Source of the DNA: Microbacterium sp. GCS4
GTDB taxonomy: Bacteria > Actinomycetota > Actinomycetes > Actinomycetales > Microbacteriaceae
DNA: 64,000 nt
Direction of reading: 5' to 3'
Assembly: GCF_001262495.1 (NCBI RefSeq)
Contig: NZ_LGYE01000001.1
Location: 1,364,001 to 1,428,000 of the forward strand
Below are positions 8,956-17,742 of this stretch, one piece after another. A model generated the notes under the pieces. It ran no database searches, was not told the DNA's origin, and saw nothing but the letters and a program-made list of their open reading frames with translations. How positions within the stretch are numbered: the stretch's first letter is position 1; each line of letters starts with the position of its first letter. A program made the position numbers and the translations under genes.

Positions 8956-9888
8956 ATGAACCTGGAGCAGCTCCGCAGCTTCGTCGAGGTCGCCCGACTG
9001 GGCCACTTCACGAGGGCGTCCGAGCACCTCCACCTGGCGCAGCCCTCGCTGAGCCGGCAGATCTCCACGCTCGAGCGCGAAGTGGGTGTCGAGTTGTTCC
9101 ATCGTGCGCGCGGCCACATCGCGCTCACCGCCGCGGGTGAGGCGATGCTTCCCCGCGCGCAGCGGATGCTCGCCGAGGCCGAGGCTATCCGCGAGGAGAT
9201 GGGCGAGCTCGCGGGGCTCCGTCGCGGACGCGTGCGCCTCGGCGCTCCACCCACACTGTGCACGAGCCTCGTCGCGGAAGCACTGAGCACGTTCCACGCC
9301 GCGCATCCGGGCGTCGACCTCCACCTCATCGAGAGCGGATCGCGGCTCCTCGTCGACCAGCTCGGCGTGGGAGCGGTCGACATCGCGCTCATCACCGAGT
9401 CCGACGGCCCGCCACCCTCGGGCTTCAGCCTCACGCGCATGCCGCTGCTCACCGAAGAGCTCGTGGTGGTCTCGGCCGCCTCGCGCCCGCCGATCGCCGT
9501 GACGCCGTCGATCGGCCTCGCGCACCTCGCCACCCTGCCGCTCATCGCGCTCGACGAGACCTACGAGCTGCGCGCCGCCACGGATGCCGCGTTCCGCGCC
9601 GCAGGACTCACCCCGAACCATGTGCTGGAGGGGGCCGAGATGGACGCGCTCCTGCGCTTCGTCGAACGCGGCGTGGGCGTCGCCGTCGTCCCGGCGATGG
9701 TGCTGCTCGACCAGCCGGCCCTGCGGTCGGTGCGACTGACCCACCCGACCATGACCCGCGTCGTCAGCCTCGCCCACCGCGCAGACGTCAGCCCCGCCAC
9801 GGCGGTCGCCGCGATGCGCGACGTCATCGTCGCCACGGCCGCGGAGGTCGCGCGCCGCGACCCCGCGATCACCAGCCTGCTCGGCTGA
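8956..9888 (+). CDS. LysR family transcriptional regulator
   Basis: Full-length LysR regulator (310 residues). The N-terminal winged HTH spans roughly residues 1-60 (MNLEQLRSFVEVARLGHFTR...AQPSLSRQI), followed by a linker helix and a LysR substrate-binding domain from about residue 90. It is divergently transcribed from the flavoprotein gene across a 72-base region holding an inverted repeat, the classical LysR arrangement, so it probably regulates that gene and itself. The effector is unknown. Confidence 0.9.
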   Translation: MNLEQLRSFVEVARLGHFTRASEHLHLAQPSLSRQISTLEREVGVELFHRARGHIALTAAGEAMLPRAQRMLAEAEAIREEMGELAGLRRGRVRLGAPPTLCTSLVAEALSTFHAAHPGVDLHLIESGSRLLVDQLGVGAVDIALITESDGPPPSGFSLTRMPLLTEELVVVSAASRPPIAVTPSIGLAHLATLPLIALDETYELRAATDAAFRAAGLTPNHVLEGAEMDALLRFVERGVGVAVVPAMVLLDQPALRSVRLTHPTMTRVVSLAHRADVSPATAVAAMRDVIVATAAEVARRDPAITSLLG

Positions 9889-9941
9889 CGGCATCCCCCG
9901 CCGGGTGCGGAACGGGCCCGGGCGCGAGCACGGCCGACACC

Positions 9942-10997
9942 TCAGACCTCGGCGAGCTCCTCGCGCAGCAGTGCCGCCCCCGCGCTGAGCGCGCTCAGCT
10001 TGGCGAGGGCGACGTCGCGGGGCAGCGGCGCCATGCCGCAGTTGGTGCTCGGCACGAGCTTGTCGGCGTCCACGAACTCCAGCGCGTCGCGCAGTACGTC
10101 GGCCACCTCCTCGGGCGTCTCGACCTTCTCGCTCGCGACGTCGATGGCCCCGAGCATGACCTTCTTGCCCCGGATGAGCTCGATGAGATCGAGCGGCACG
10201 TGCGAGTGCGCGCGCTCCAGCGACACCGTGTCGATGATCGACTTCTGCAGCAGCGGGAACGACTCCTCGTACTGACGCCATTCCGGGCCCAGTGTCGCCT
10301 TCCAGTCCGTGTTCGCCTTGATGCCGTAGCCGTAGCAGATGTGCACGACGGTCTCGGCGCGGAGTCCCTCGGCCGCCCGCTCGAGCGTCGCGACACCCCA
10401 GTCCTTCAGCTCGTCGAAGAACACGTTGAACGCGGGTTCGTCGAACTGGATGACGTCGACGCCCGCGGCCTCGAGCTCCCGCGCCTCCTGGTTGAGGATC
10501 GTCGCGAACTCCCAGGCGAGCTTCTCGCGGCTGCGGTAGTGCCGATCGGACAGGGTGTCGATCATGGTCATCGGCCCGGGCAGCGCCCACTTGATCGGCC
10601 GATCGGTCTGCTGGCGGAGGAATTTCGCGTCGTCGACGAACACCGGCTTCTCCCGGCTGACCGCTCCGACCACGGTCGGCACGCTCGCGTCGTACCGGTC
10701 GCGGATCCGCACGGTCTCGCGCTGATCGAAGTCGACGCCGCTGAGGTGCTCGATGAACGTCGTAACGAAATGCTGGCGGGTCTGCTCGCCGTCGCTGATG
10801 ACGTCGATGCCGCGACGCGTCTGCTCCAGCACGGCGCTGCGCAGAGCATCCTGCCGCCCCTCGGTCAGCGCGTCACCCTCGAGCTTCCACGGCGACCACA
10901 GCGTCTCGGGCTGCGCGAGCCACGAGGGTTTGGGGAGGCTGCCGACGATCGACGTGGGGAGGAGCGTGTTCACGGCCTGCGCCGTCCGGACGCTCAC
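9942..10997 (-). CDS. mesD: Folate-independent methionine synthase MesD (MetE C-terminal-like)
   Basis: Protein of 351 residues corresponding only to the zinc-binding catalytic half of MetE; the folate-binding N-terminal half is absent. Likely metal ligands are visible in VVHICYGYG (His-x-Cys) and STNCGMAPL (Cys), with FDEPAF in the barrel. MesD is one of the described folate-independent methionine synthase families, and it needs oxygen and the DUF1852 partner MesX. The GTG start overlaps the mesX stop by four bases (GTGA), which fixes the start and indicates coupling. The methyl donor is not known from the sequence. Confidence 0.82.
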   Translation of the reverse strand: MSVRTAQAVNTLLPTSIVGSLPKPSWLAQPETLWSPWKLEGDALTEGRQDALRSAVLEQTRRGIDVISDGEQTRQHFVTTFIEHLSGVDFDQRETVRIRDRYDASVPTVVGAVSREKPVFVDDAKFLRQQTDRPIKWALPGPMTMIDTLSDRHYRSREKLAWEFATILNQEARELEAAGVDVIQFDEPAFNVFFDELKDWGVATLERAAEGLRAETVVHICYGYGIKANTDWKATLGPEWRQYEESFPLLQKSIIDTVSLERAHSHVPLDLIELIRGKKVMLGAIDVASEKVETPEEVADVLRDALEFVDADKLVPSTNCGMAPLPRDVALAKLSALSAGAALLREELAEV

Positions 10998-12025
10998 GCG
11001 GCCGCAACCGGGGCCGACGCCGAGAGGCGGACCGGATCGCCGGCGACCCATCGAGCCAGCAGGTCCCCGTGCGGCGTGATGAAGTGCTCCTGCGTATGCC
11101 TGCCCTGCGCGAGGGCGAGGCGGCTGCGCTCTTCGCGGTCGTAGCCGATGCGGGTCGTCGAGTAGTCGTGCTGGTCGAGTGTGGGACGGTACACGCTCGC
11201 CGCCGCGGAGTTGGCGTTGTAGATCTCCGGACGGTAGATCTTCTGGAACGTCTCCATCGTGGCGATCGTTCCGGCCAGCTGCATGTTCGTGTAGTCGTTC
11301 AGCAGGTCGCCCTCGAAGTAGAAGGCGAGCGGTGCGACGCTCCCCGGAGGCATGAAGTACCGCACCGTGAGCCCCATCTTCCCGAAGTAGGCGTCGGTCA
11401 GGGAGCCGTCGTCGTCCTGGACGTATTCGACGCCGAGGATCGGGTGGTGGTTCTCGGTACGGCGGTACTCCTTGCTCGTCGAGACGCTGATGCAGATGAC
11501 GGGCGAGGTCGTGAAGCGCTCGCGGTACGCCGCCGAGTCGAGGAAGTGACGGAACAGCTTGCCGTGAAGCGATCCGAAGTCGTCGGGGACGGTGAATCGT
11601 CCCGCCGCCTCGGTCGCTGCGGGCAGCAGGATGCTGAAGTCGAAGTCGCGCACGTAGGACGAGAAGTTGTTCCCCACGATGCCGTGGTGGCGACGCCCGG
11701 TCGCTCGGTCGACGATCGCGATGTCGAGGACCTCGAGCAGCGGGAAGTGCTCGTCGTCGCTGCCGTCGGCGAACTCGAGGGCGGCCGAGATGATCTCGAG
11801 CTCGAGCGCGTACCGGTCGCGGGTCGGGTTGTCCCAGTGCACGAGGTCGTTGAACCGCCGGTCGATCATGGTCAGGGCGTTGCGGAGGTTGTCCTGGCGG
11901 TGCTCGCCGCGGGCGAGGTTGGCGAAGTTCGTGGTGATCCGCGAGTCCTCGGACGGCGTGTAGTCCTCGTCGAAGCGCGTGGTGGTGATGTGGAACGTGA
12001 AGTCGTTCGCCATGAGCGGGCCCAT
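10994..12025 (-). CDS. mesX: DUF1852 protein MesX, partner of MesD
   Basis: DUF1852 protein of 343 residues, beginning MGPLMANDFTFHITTTRFDE; an internal ATG at 12013 is an alternative start. In characterised bacteria MesX is required for methionine synthesis by MesD, possibly by preparing the methyl donor with oxygen. Its chemistry is unresolved. It is first in a two-gene operon with mesD, overlapping it by four bases, and is divergent from a LysR regulator with a clear palindrome in between. Soluble, no signal peptide. Confidence 0.82.
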   Translation of the reverse strand: MGPLMANDFTFHITTTRFDEDYTPSEDSRITTNFANLARGEHRQDNLRNALTMIDRRFNDLVHWDNPTRDRYALELEIISAALEFADGSDDEHFPLLEVLDIAIVDRATGRRHHGIVGNNFSSYVRDFDFSILLPAATEAAGRFTVPDDFGSLHGKLFRHFLDSAAYRERFTTSPVICISVSTSKEYRRTENHHPILGVEYVQDDDGSLTDAYFGKMGLTVRYFMPPGSVAPLAFYFEGDLLNDYTNMQLAGTIATMETFQKIYRPEIYNANSAAASVYRPTLDQHDYSTTRIGYDREERSRLALAQGRHTQEHFITPHGDLLARWVAGDPVRLSASAPVAAA

Positions 12026-12085
12026 CTGCTGGAAGTCGGTGTCTCCATCGTGCGCGCCTCGAGGCCATATCAGGTAACTACCCTC

Positions 12086-12105
12086 GACTATGCGCGGATA
12101 TAGTC
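12086..12105. promoter_or_regulatory. Palindrome in mesX/LysR divergent promoter
   Basis: GACTAT (12086-12091) and ATAGTC (12100-12105) form a perfect inverted repeat with an eight-base spacer. The right arm overlaps TATAGT, a good -10 element eight bases before the LysR start codon. Binding there would suit autoregulation by the LysR protein. Confidence 0.5.
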
Positions 12106-12112
12106 TTAACCT

Positions 12113-13054
12113 ATGGCTCGTTCATCGAGCGGCATCACGCTGCAGCAGCTCCACTACTTCGTCGAGGTCGCGGCGGAGGGATCGATCAGCGCGGCCGCCG
12201 ACCTGCTCTACGTGTCGCAGCCGACCATGTCCGCCGCAATGAAGGATCTTGAAGCCCGCGCCGGACGCACGCTCCTCCTCCGCTCCGCCCGTGGCGTCAC
12301 CCTCACGGCCGACGGTGCGGAGTTCCTCGGGTACGCGCGCCAGGTCACCGAACAGGTCGAACTGCTCGAACAGCGCTATCTCGGCCGACCGCCGTCGCGG
12401 CGGCTGCTCGGCGTCTCGGCGCAGCACTACTCGTTCGTGATCGACGCGTTCGTGCGGATGGTCAGGTCCAGCGGCGCCGCGGAGTACGAGTTCTCGCTGC
12501 GGGAGACCCGTACGTGGGACATCATCGAAGACGTGCGGACGCTGCGCAGCGAGCTCGGCATCCTGTACCGCAACGACTTCAACCGCAGCGTGATCGACAA
12601 GCTGCTGCGCGACTCGGGACTCGCGTTCCGCCCGCTGTTCCTCGCGGACCCGCACATCTTCATCTCGCGCAAGAACCCGCTCGCCGCGCGCGACCGCGTC
12701 ACGCTCGACGACCTCGCCGGCCTCCCCCGCCTCACCTTCGACCAGGGCGCGAACAACTCGTTCTACTTCGCGGAGGAGATCCTCTCCACCCTGTCCAGCG
12801 CGCAGGAGATCCGCGTCTCGGATCGCGCGACCATCTTCAACCTCATGATCGGCCTCGACGGCTACACGATCTCGACGGGCATCATCAGCGACGACCTCGA
12901 CCCCGAGATCGTCGCGATCCCGCTCGACGTCGACGAGCGCATCGAGATCGGATGGATCGGCCAGTCCGCCATCCCGCTGACCGATCAGGCGCAGCGCTAC
13001 CTCGCCGAGCTGCGCGCCGTCGTGTCCGACTTCGGCGTCACCCTCCTCGGCTGA
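12113..13054 (+). CDS. LysR family regulator of the mesXD operon
   Basis: LysR regulator of 313 residues with an N-terminal HTH (ITLQQLHYFVEVAAEGSISA...) and a C-terminal effector domain. It is divergent from mesX, and the shared 87-base region holds a six-base-arm palindrome, so it is the likely regulator of folate-independent methionine synthesis. The start lacks a clear ribosome site but follows a TATAGT -10 element closely, suggesting a leaderless or nearly leaderless message. The effector is unknown; a methionine-pathway metabolite is a reasonable guess. Confidence 0.85.
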   Translation: MARSSSGITLQQLHYFVEVAAEGSISAAADLLYVSQPTMSAAMKDLEARAGRTLLLRSARGVTLTADGAEFLGYARQVTEQVELLEQRYLGRPPSRRLLGVSAQHYSFVIDAFVRMVRSSGAAEYEFSLRETRTWDIIEDVRTLRSELGILYRNDFNRSVIDKLLRDSGLAFRPLFLADPHIFISRKNPLAARDRVTLDDLAGLPRLTFDQGANNSFYFAEEILSTLSSAQEIRVSDRATIFNLMIGLDGYTISTGIISDDLDPEIVAIPLDVDERIEIGWIGQSAIPLTDQAQRYLAELRAVVSDFGVTLLG

Positions 13055-13099
13055 CCCACCCCACCCGCCCGGTCCCCGCCCGCTCGGTCCGCGGCCGCT

Positions 13100-13153
13100 G
13101 AAAGATGGAAAACGCATCGGAAGCGGGGGCTTCCGATGCGTTTCCCATCTTTC
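13100..13153. terminator. Bidirectional intrinsic terminator
   Basis: A strong hairpin with outer arms GAAAGATGG and CCATCTTTC and inner arms AAACGCATCGGAAG and CTTCCGATGCGTTT. It lies between the convergent LysR and tctA genes. A/T-rich outer arms give a terminator-like T stretch in both directions. Confidence 0.85.
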
Positions 13154-13178
13154 GTCCGCGGTAATCCCCCGCCAGGCG

Positions 13179-14711
13179 TCAGGCGTCGACGGTCTCCTTC
13201 TTCGCCTCGGCCTTGGCCTGGGCGCGGGCGACGATGCGTCCGCGGACCGCGAGCAGCAGCACGACGGCGAGCAGCGCGTACAGCGTGATCGAGATAGGCC
13301 CCTGCACCAGCACCGAGAAGTCGCCGTTCGCGCTCATCGCGGCATCCCGCAGGCTGGTCTCGGCGAGCGGGCCGAGCACCATGCCGATGATCAGCGGGGC
13401 GAGCGGGTAGTCGAGCGCCCGCATCAGGAATCCGAGCAGACCGATGCCGAGCAGCATGAGCAGATCGAACGTCGAGCCGCTCGTCGCATAGATGCCCAGC
13501 GCGCAGAAGATCGTGATCCCCGCGTAGAGGTAGGGACGAGGGATGAGCAGCAGCTTCGCCCACAGCATCGCGAACGGGAGGTTCAGGATGAGCAGCACGA
13601 TCATCGCGATGAAGAAGCTCGCCAGCAGCGCCCACACGAGCTCGGGCGCCCGCTCGAACAGCAGCGGACCGGGCTGCAGCCCGTACTGACGGAAAGCGGC
13701 GAGCATGATGGCCGCGGTCGCCGAGATCGGCAGCCCCAGGGCGAGCAGGGCGCCCATCGCCATGCTGGTCGTCGAGTTCCCGGCGGCCTCCGGAGCGGCC
13801 AGACCGCGGATCGCGCCGGTGCCGAACTTCGGGCGCGCCCGGCGCGCGTCGAGACGCTTCTCGAGTCCGTACGCGAGGAAGGTCGGGATCTCGGAGCCGC
13901 CCGCCGGCACCACGCCGAACGGCAGGCCGATCGCCGTTCCACGGAACCAGGCGGGAGCCGCTTCCTTGAACTCGCCGCGAGTGAGCCAGGGCCGTCCCGA
14001 CGGCTTGATGAGCGCCTTGTCCTTCATGTGCCGCTCCAGGCACGCGACGTAGATGACCTCGCCGAGCGCGAGGATCGCCACGGTCACGGTGACCAGCGAG
14101 ACGCCGTCGAAGAGGTTCGGGGAGCCCATGGTGAAGCGCGGAGCTCCCGAGACGCCGTCGACGCCGATCACAGCGATGCCGAGACCCAGGAACAGTGAGG
14201 TCAGGCCCTTGATGACGTTGTCGGTGACGACCGACGACGTCGCCACGAACGCGAACACGGCGAGCGCGAAGAACTCCGCCGGTCCGAACCTGCTCGAGAA
14301 GTCGGCAAGAGCGGGGGCGAGGAAGACCACGACGATCGAGCCGATGAAACCGCCGATGAACGCGCCGATCGCGGCGGTGGCCAGGGCTTGCGCCGCTCGT
14401 CCGTTCCGGGCCATCTTGTGACCCTCGATGGTCGAGGCGATGGCCGACGCCTGTCCAGGGGTGTTCATCAGGATGCCCATGGTCGAGTCGCCGAACAGGC
14501 CACCGAAGTAGACGCCCGCGAACATGATGAACGCGGCCGTGGGTTCGAGCGAGAAGGTCACGGGCAGCAGCAGGGCGACCGCCATCGAGGAGCCGAGGCC
14601 CGGCATGACGCCGACTGCGGTGCCGAGCAGGCATCCGATCAGAACCCAGACGAGGTTCTGCCAGGTCAGCGCGCCGGCGAAGCCCTCTGCGAGAAGCTGA
14701 AGCACATCCAT
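13179..14711 (-). CDS. tctA: Tripartite tricarboxylate transporter permease TctA
   Basis: Large membrane subunit of a TctCBA secondary transporter, 510 residues with about 12 hydrophobic segments. The family motif is visible near the N-terminus (VMPGLGSSMAVALLLP) and again in the second half (PAGGSEIPTFLAYGLEK). It would import a carboxylate captured by the binding protein TctC. It is last in the operon, one base after tctB. The gene ends before a bidirectional hairpin. Substrate specificity (citrate or another carboxylate) cannot be told from the sequence. Confidence 0.92.
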   Translation of the reverse strand: MDVLQLLAEGFAGALTWQNLVWVLIGCLLGTAVGVMPGLGSSMAVALLLPVTFSLEPTAAFIMFAGVYFGGLFGDSTMGILMNTPGQASAIASTIEGHKMARNGRAAQALATAAIGAFIGGFIGSIVVVFLAPALADFSSRFGPAEFFALAVFAFVATSSVVTDNVIKGLTSLFLGLGIAVIGVDGVSGAPRFTMGSPNLFDGVSLVTVTVAILALGEVIYVACLERHMKDKALIKPSGRPWLTRGEFKEAAPAWFRGTAIGLPFGVVPAGGSEIPTFLAYGLEKRLDARRARPKFGTGAIRGLAAPEAAGNSTTSMAMGALLALGLPISATAAIMLAAFRQYGLQPGPLLFERAPELVWALLASFFIAMIVLLILNLPFAMLWAKLLLIPRPYLYAGITIFCALGIYATSGSTFDLLMLLGIGLLGFLMRALDYPLAPLIIGMVLGPLAETSLRDAAMSANGDFSVLVQGPISITLYALLAVVLLLAVRGRIVARAQAKAEAKKETVDA

Positions 14712-14712
14712 G

Positions 14713-15327
14713 TCAGAACCCCCAGCCGAGAATGCCCGAGGGCAGCGACATGCCGAGCGCCATGTCGAACGCGATGTACGAGAGCGAGCTCACGGTGAGT
14801 CCCACCACGAGGCTGAACAGCCAGCGGGTCGAGCCGAAGCCGCGGGCGATGCACCAGAACAGGAGTCCTGCGGCGATGATCCAGCCGAGGATGTTCAGCA
14901 CGAGCGCGAAGACGAGGAACGAGCCGACGACCCAGGCGAGCGACCTCACATCGACGCGGACCGTGCGCGGCACGGCCGGCTTCTCGGGTGCGGCTGCGGA
15001 TGCCGGAGCGGTCGGTGCCGCGGATGCCGCGGATGCCGTCGTCTCGGGCTCTGCGCGGTGCTCGCGCACCGCCCCCACGACGAGCAGCGTCGCGAACAGG
15101 TAGAGCCCCGCGGTGATCAGCATCGGGAAGAACTGCGGCCCGGGGAACGCCGATCCCTCCGGCACCTTCATCGTGATGATCCCCACCAGCAGGTAGGTCG
15201 CGAACGCGACCAGGACCGCGGGCATCGTCAGGCCCTTGAGCAGGGCCGCCGCGCGACCCGGCCCCGCGCCGAACGCCAGGCGCTGCCCGACGACCGCCGA
15301 CACCGCCGTCGGATTGTTCGATGACAT
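14713..15327 (-). CDS. tctB: Tripartite tricarboxylate transporter small subunit TctB
   Basis: Small membrane subunit of the Tct transporter, 204 residues with four hydrophobic segments. A cytoplasmic Ala/Pro-rich loop (about residues 95-118) separates the first pair from the second. The ATG overlaps the tctC stop by one base (TGATG), which fixes this start although the frame is open far upstream. It pairs with TctA in the membrane; its precise role in the family is poorly defined. Confidence 0.85.
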   Translation of the reverse strand: MSSNNPTAVSAVVGQRLAFGAGPGRAAALLKGLTMPAVLVAFATYLLVGIITMKVPEGSAFPGPQFFPMLITAGLYLFATLLVVGAVREHRAEPETTASAASAAPTAPASAAAPEKPAVPRTVRVDVRSLAWVVGSFLVFALVLNILGWIIAAGLLFWCIARGFGSTRWLFSLVVGLTVSSLSYIAFDMALGMSLPSGILGWGF

Positions 15328-16322
15328 CACAGTCCCATCTCCTCGTACAGCTGCTCGATGCGGGTGTGCTCGTCCGCGAGGAACGCGTCGAGCTCGTCGC
15401 CCATGATGACCCGCTCTGTCCAGCGGTAGCGCTCGATGGCGTCCTTCCACTCGGGGGTCGCGATCGAGTCGGCGATGAGTTCGCGCAGACCGTCGACCTG
15501 CTCGTCCTCGAGCCCTGCCGGGGCGGCGAGCATGCGCCAGTTCGTGAGCGAGATGTCGTATCCCTGCTCGGCCGCCGTCGGGATGTCGATGCCGTCGACC
15601 GGCTCCTCGGCGACGAGGGCGAGCGCGCGCAGACGGCCGGACTCGATCTGATCGATGTTGTCGGGGTAACCGCCGGCCGCCGCCTGGGCCGTGCCGTTGA
15701 GGAGCGCCTGGATCGCCTCGCCTCCGCCGTCGGACGAGATGTACGTCGTGTCGAGCGGGGCGATGCCCGCGCTGAGGGCGAGGTCGGTGACGACGAGCTG
15801 GTCGAACGAGCCGCCGCCGGTCCACGGGACGCCCTTCGGGTCGGCCTTCCACGCCTCGACGAGGTCGTCGAGCGTCTCGTAGGGCGAATCGGCGGGGACC
15901 ACGATGACGTCGTACTCCTCGACGACCACGGCGAGCGGCGTCACATCGTCGAGCGTGGCGGCGGAGCCGAACTGGATCGTCGCGGCCATGAGGCCCGTGC
16001 CTCCGACGAGGAGGTTGTTCGGCTGTCCCTCGAGAACGGAGACGTTGCCGAGGGCGATGGTGCCGCCGGCGCCGGGCATGTTCACGACCTGGACGTTGTT
16101 GACGAGCCCGTTCGCCTTCTGCGCCTGCTGGAGCTCGCGCGCCACGCCGTCCCATCCGCCGCCGGCCGCGGCCGGAGCGATGATCGTCATCGACGCGTGG
16201 ATGTCCTGACCTGCCGCGGCGGACGTGATGGACCCGAACGCGGCGATGCCTATCGCCGCGGCGGCGATCGTGCCGCCTATGACGCGGGGAAGAACCCGCG
16301 TACCCGATGAACCCGTCGTCAT
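15327..16322 (-). CDS. tctC: Tripartite tricarboxylate transporter binding protein TctC
   Basis: Extracytoplasmic substrate-binding protein (Bug/TctC family), about 331 residues. The N-terminus has a positively charged start and a hydrophobic segment ending near AASSITSAAAGQD, consistent with Sec export. No lipobox is obvious. The GAGGAGG ribosome site lies two bases before one ATG and five before a second; I chose the second. It is the first gene of tctCBA and is divergent from a sensor kinase gene that probably responds to the same substrate. Confidence 0.88.
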   Translation of the reverse strand: MTTGSSGTRVLPRVIGGTIAAAAIGIAAFGSITSAAAGQDIHASMTIIAPAAAGGGWDGVARELQQAQKANGLVNNVQVVNMPGAGGTIALGNVSVLEGQPNNLLVGGTGLMAATIQFGSAATLDDVTPLAVVVEEYDVIVVPADSPYETLDDLVEAWKADPKGVPWTGGGSFDQLVVTDLALSAGIAPLDTTYISSDGGGEAIQALLNGTAQAAAGGYPDNIDQIESGRLRALALVAEEPVDGIDIPTAAEQGYDISLTNWRMLAAPAGLEDEQVDGLRELIADSIATPEWKDAIERYRWTERVIMGDELDAFLADEHTRIEQLYEEMGL

Positions 16323-16473
16323 CATTGCCTCCTCATGCGGACACCGTTGTCGCCGCAAGACGGTTATTAGGATGGCAAGGGACCGAGCTCACGTCGCGTG
16401 CGCTCGGCTTTGTGCTCATAGATGCTCATGGGAGAGCGGAGCGCGGCGATCCAGCGACGGAGAGGCAGCCGAG

Positions 16474-17742
16474 ATGAGACGCAGCAGTGGCGCCCGCGCC
16501 GCGCGCCTCGGGATGCTCGTGCTGCCCAGTCTCATCGTGCTCGCGGCGGTCGGAGCGACGGCGTGGGTCGCGATCTCGGCGCAGGAGCGCAGCATCCGCG
16601 CATCCACCGCCGATCGCGTGCACGAGGTGGCCGCGAGTCTCGCGGTGCTCCCCGAGGTGCGACGCACCCTGGAGTCCTCGGTGGACAGCGGTGACGAGGA
16701 CGATCTGGCGGACGCGGACGACCTCGCCGCCGCGACCGAGGAGCTGCAGCCGCTGGCCGACATCGTCGGGCAGGCCGCGGGGGTGTACTACGTCGTGATC
16801 ACCGACGACGAGGGAGTGCGGATCACGCATCCGGATGCCGCCGAACGCGGAGTGCGCGTATCGACCACGAACGAGACGGTGCTGGCCGGCGAGGAGTTCC
16901 TCGGCACCGAGACCGGCCCCTCGGGCCGCTCGCTGCGCGCCAAGGTCCCGGTGTACGGCGACGGTGAGCGGATCGTCGGCATGGTGGCCGTCGGCGTGCT
17001 GGAGTCGAGCCTCGCGGAACGTCGCGACGAGGCTCTCGGCGACATCCTGCCCTGGATCATCGGCGCTCTCGTCGTCGGCACGCTCGCGAGCTCGGCTGTC
17101 GGCGCGGCGATCGAACGGCGCTTCCGCCGACTCGACGAGGAAGCGGCGGAGCACGAGCACCTGCGGCGCATCACCTCAGCGCTGCGCGAGCAGTCCCATG
17201 AGTTCAGCACGCGCCTGCACGTGATCCACGGGATGGTGTCGCACGGCGACGCGGACGACGCGCTCGCGTACATCGACGGCATCGTGCCGGTGCTCACCTC
17301 GCAGCACCCCGCGACCGCAGGGTCCTCCGTGACGAGCGCCGCGATCGAGGCGGTGCAGACGGAGCTCACGGTGCTCGGCGCCCGGCTCGAACTCGAGATG
17401 GATCGCGACATCGAGATCGACGAAGGCGTGCTGCTGGTGTTCGCGAACCTCTGCCGCAATGCCGGCGAGGCGGGCGCCCATCGCGTGCGCTGCACACTGG
17501 CGGAGCGCGGGCGGACGCTGGTCGGCTCTGTCGAGGACGACGGCCCCGGCATCGACCCCGCCGACGTCGAGCGGGTGTTCGCGCGCGGGTACTCCTCGAA
17601 GTCGGATCACGCGGGAGGTGGACGCGGGATCGGGCTCGACCTCGTCCGTCGCACGGTGATGGCGCGCGGCGGCGTGATCGAGGTGGGGCGTTCCGGTCTC
17701 GGCGGGGCGCGCTTCGACTTCGAGATGGAGGCGACCCGGTGA
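16474..17742 (+). CDS. Sensor histidine kinase, CitA/DcuS type
   Basis: Membrane sensor kinase of 422 residues. It has a first membrane segment (about 12-35), an extracytoplasmic PAS-like sensor domain, a second membrane segment near residue 195, a CitA/DcuS-type phosphoacceptor region (REQSHEFSTRLHVIHGMV), an N box (NLCRNAGEAG) and G boxes (DDGPGI, GGRGIGLDLVR). This family senses C4-dicarboxylates or citrate. It is coupled to the response regulator by a GTGA overlap and divergent from tctCBA, which it probably controls. The ATG with AGAGG upstream is preferred over longer open frames. Confidence 0.9.
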   Translation: MRRSSGARAARLGMLVLPSLIVLAAVGATAWVAISAQERSIRASTADRVHEVAASLAVLPEVRRTLESSVDSGDEDDLADADDLAAATEELQPLADIVGQAAGVYYVVITDDEGVRITHPDAAERGVRVSTTNETVLAGEEFLGTETGPSGRSLRAKVPVYGDGERIVGMVAVGVLESSLAERRDEALGDILPWIIGALVVGTLASSAVGAAIERRFRRLDEEAAEHEHLRRITSALREQSHEFSTRLHVIHGMVSHGDADDALAYIDGIVPVLTSQHPATAGSSVTSAAIEAVQTELTVLGARLELEMDRDIEIDEGVLLVFANLCRNAGEAGAHRVRCTLAERGRTLVGSVEDDGPGIDPADVERVFARGYSSKSDHAGGGRGIGLDLVRRTVMARGGVIEVGRSGLGGARFDFEMEATR

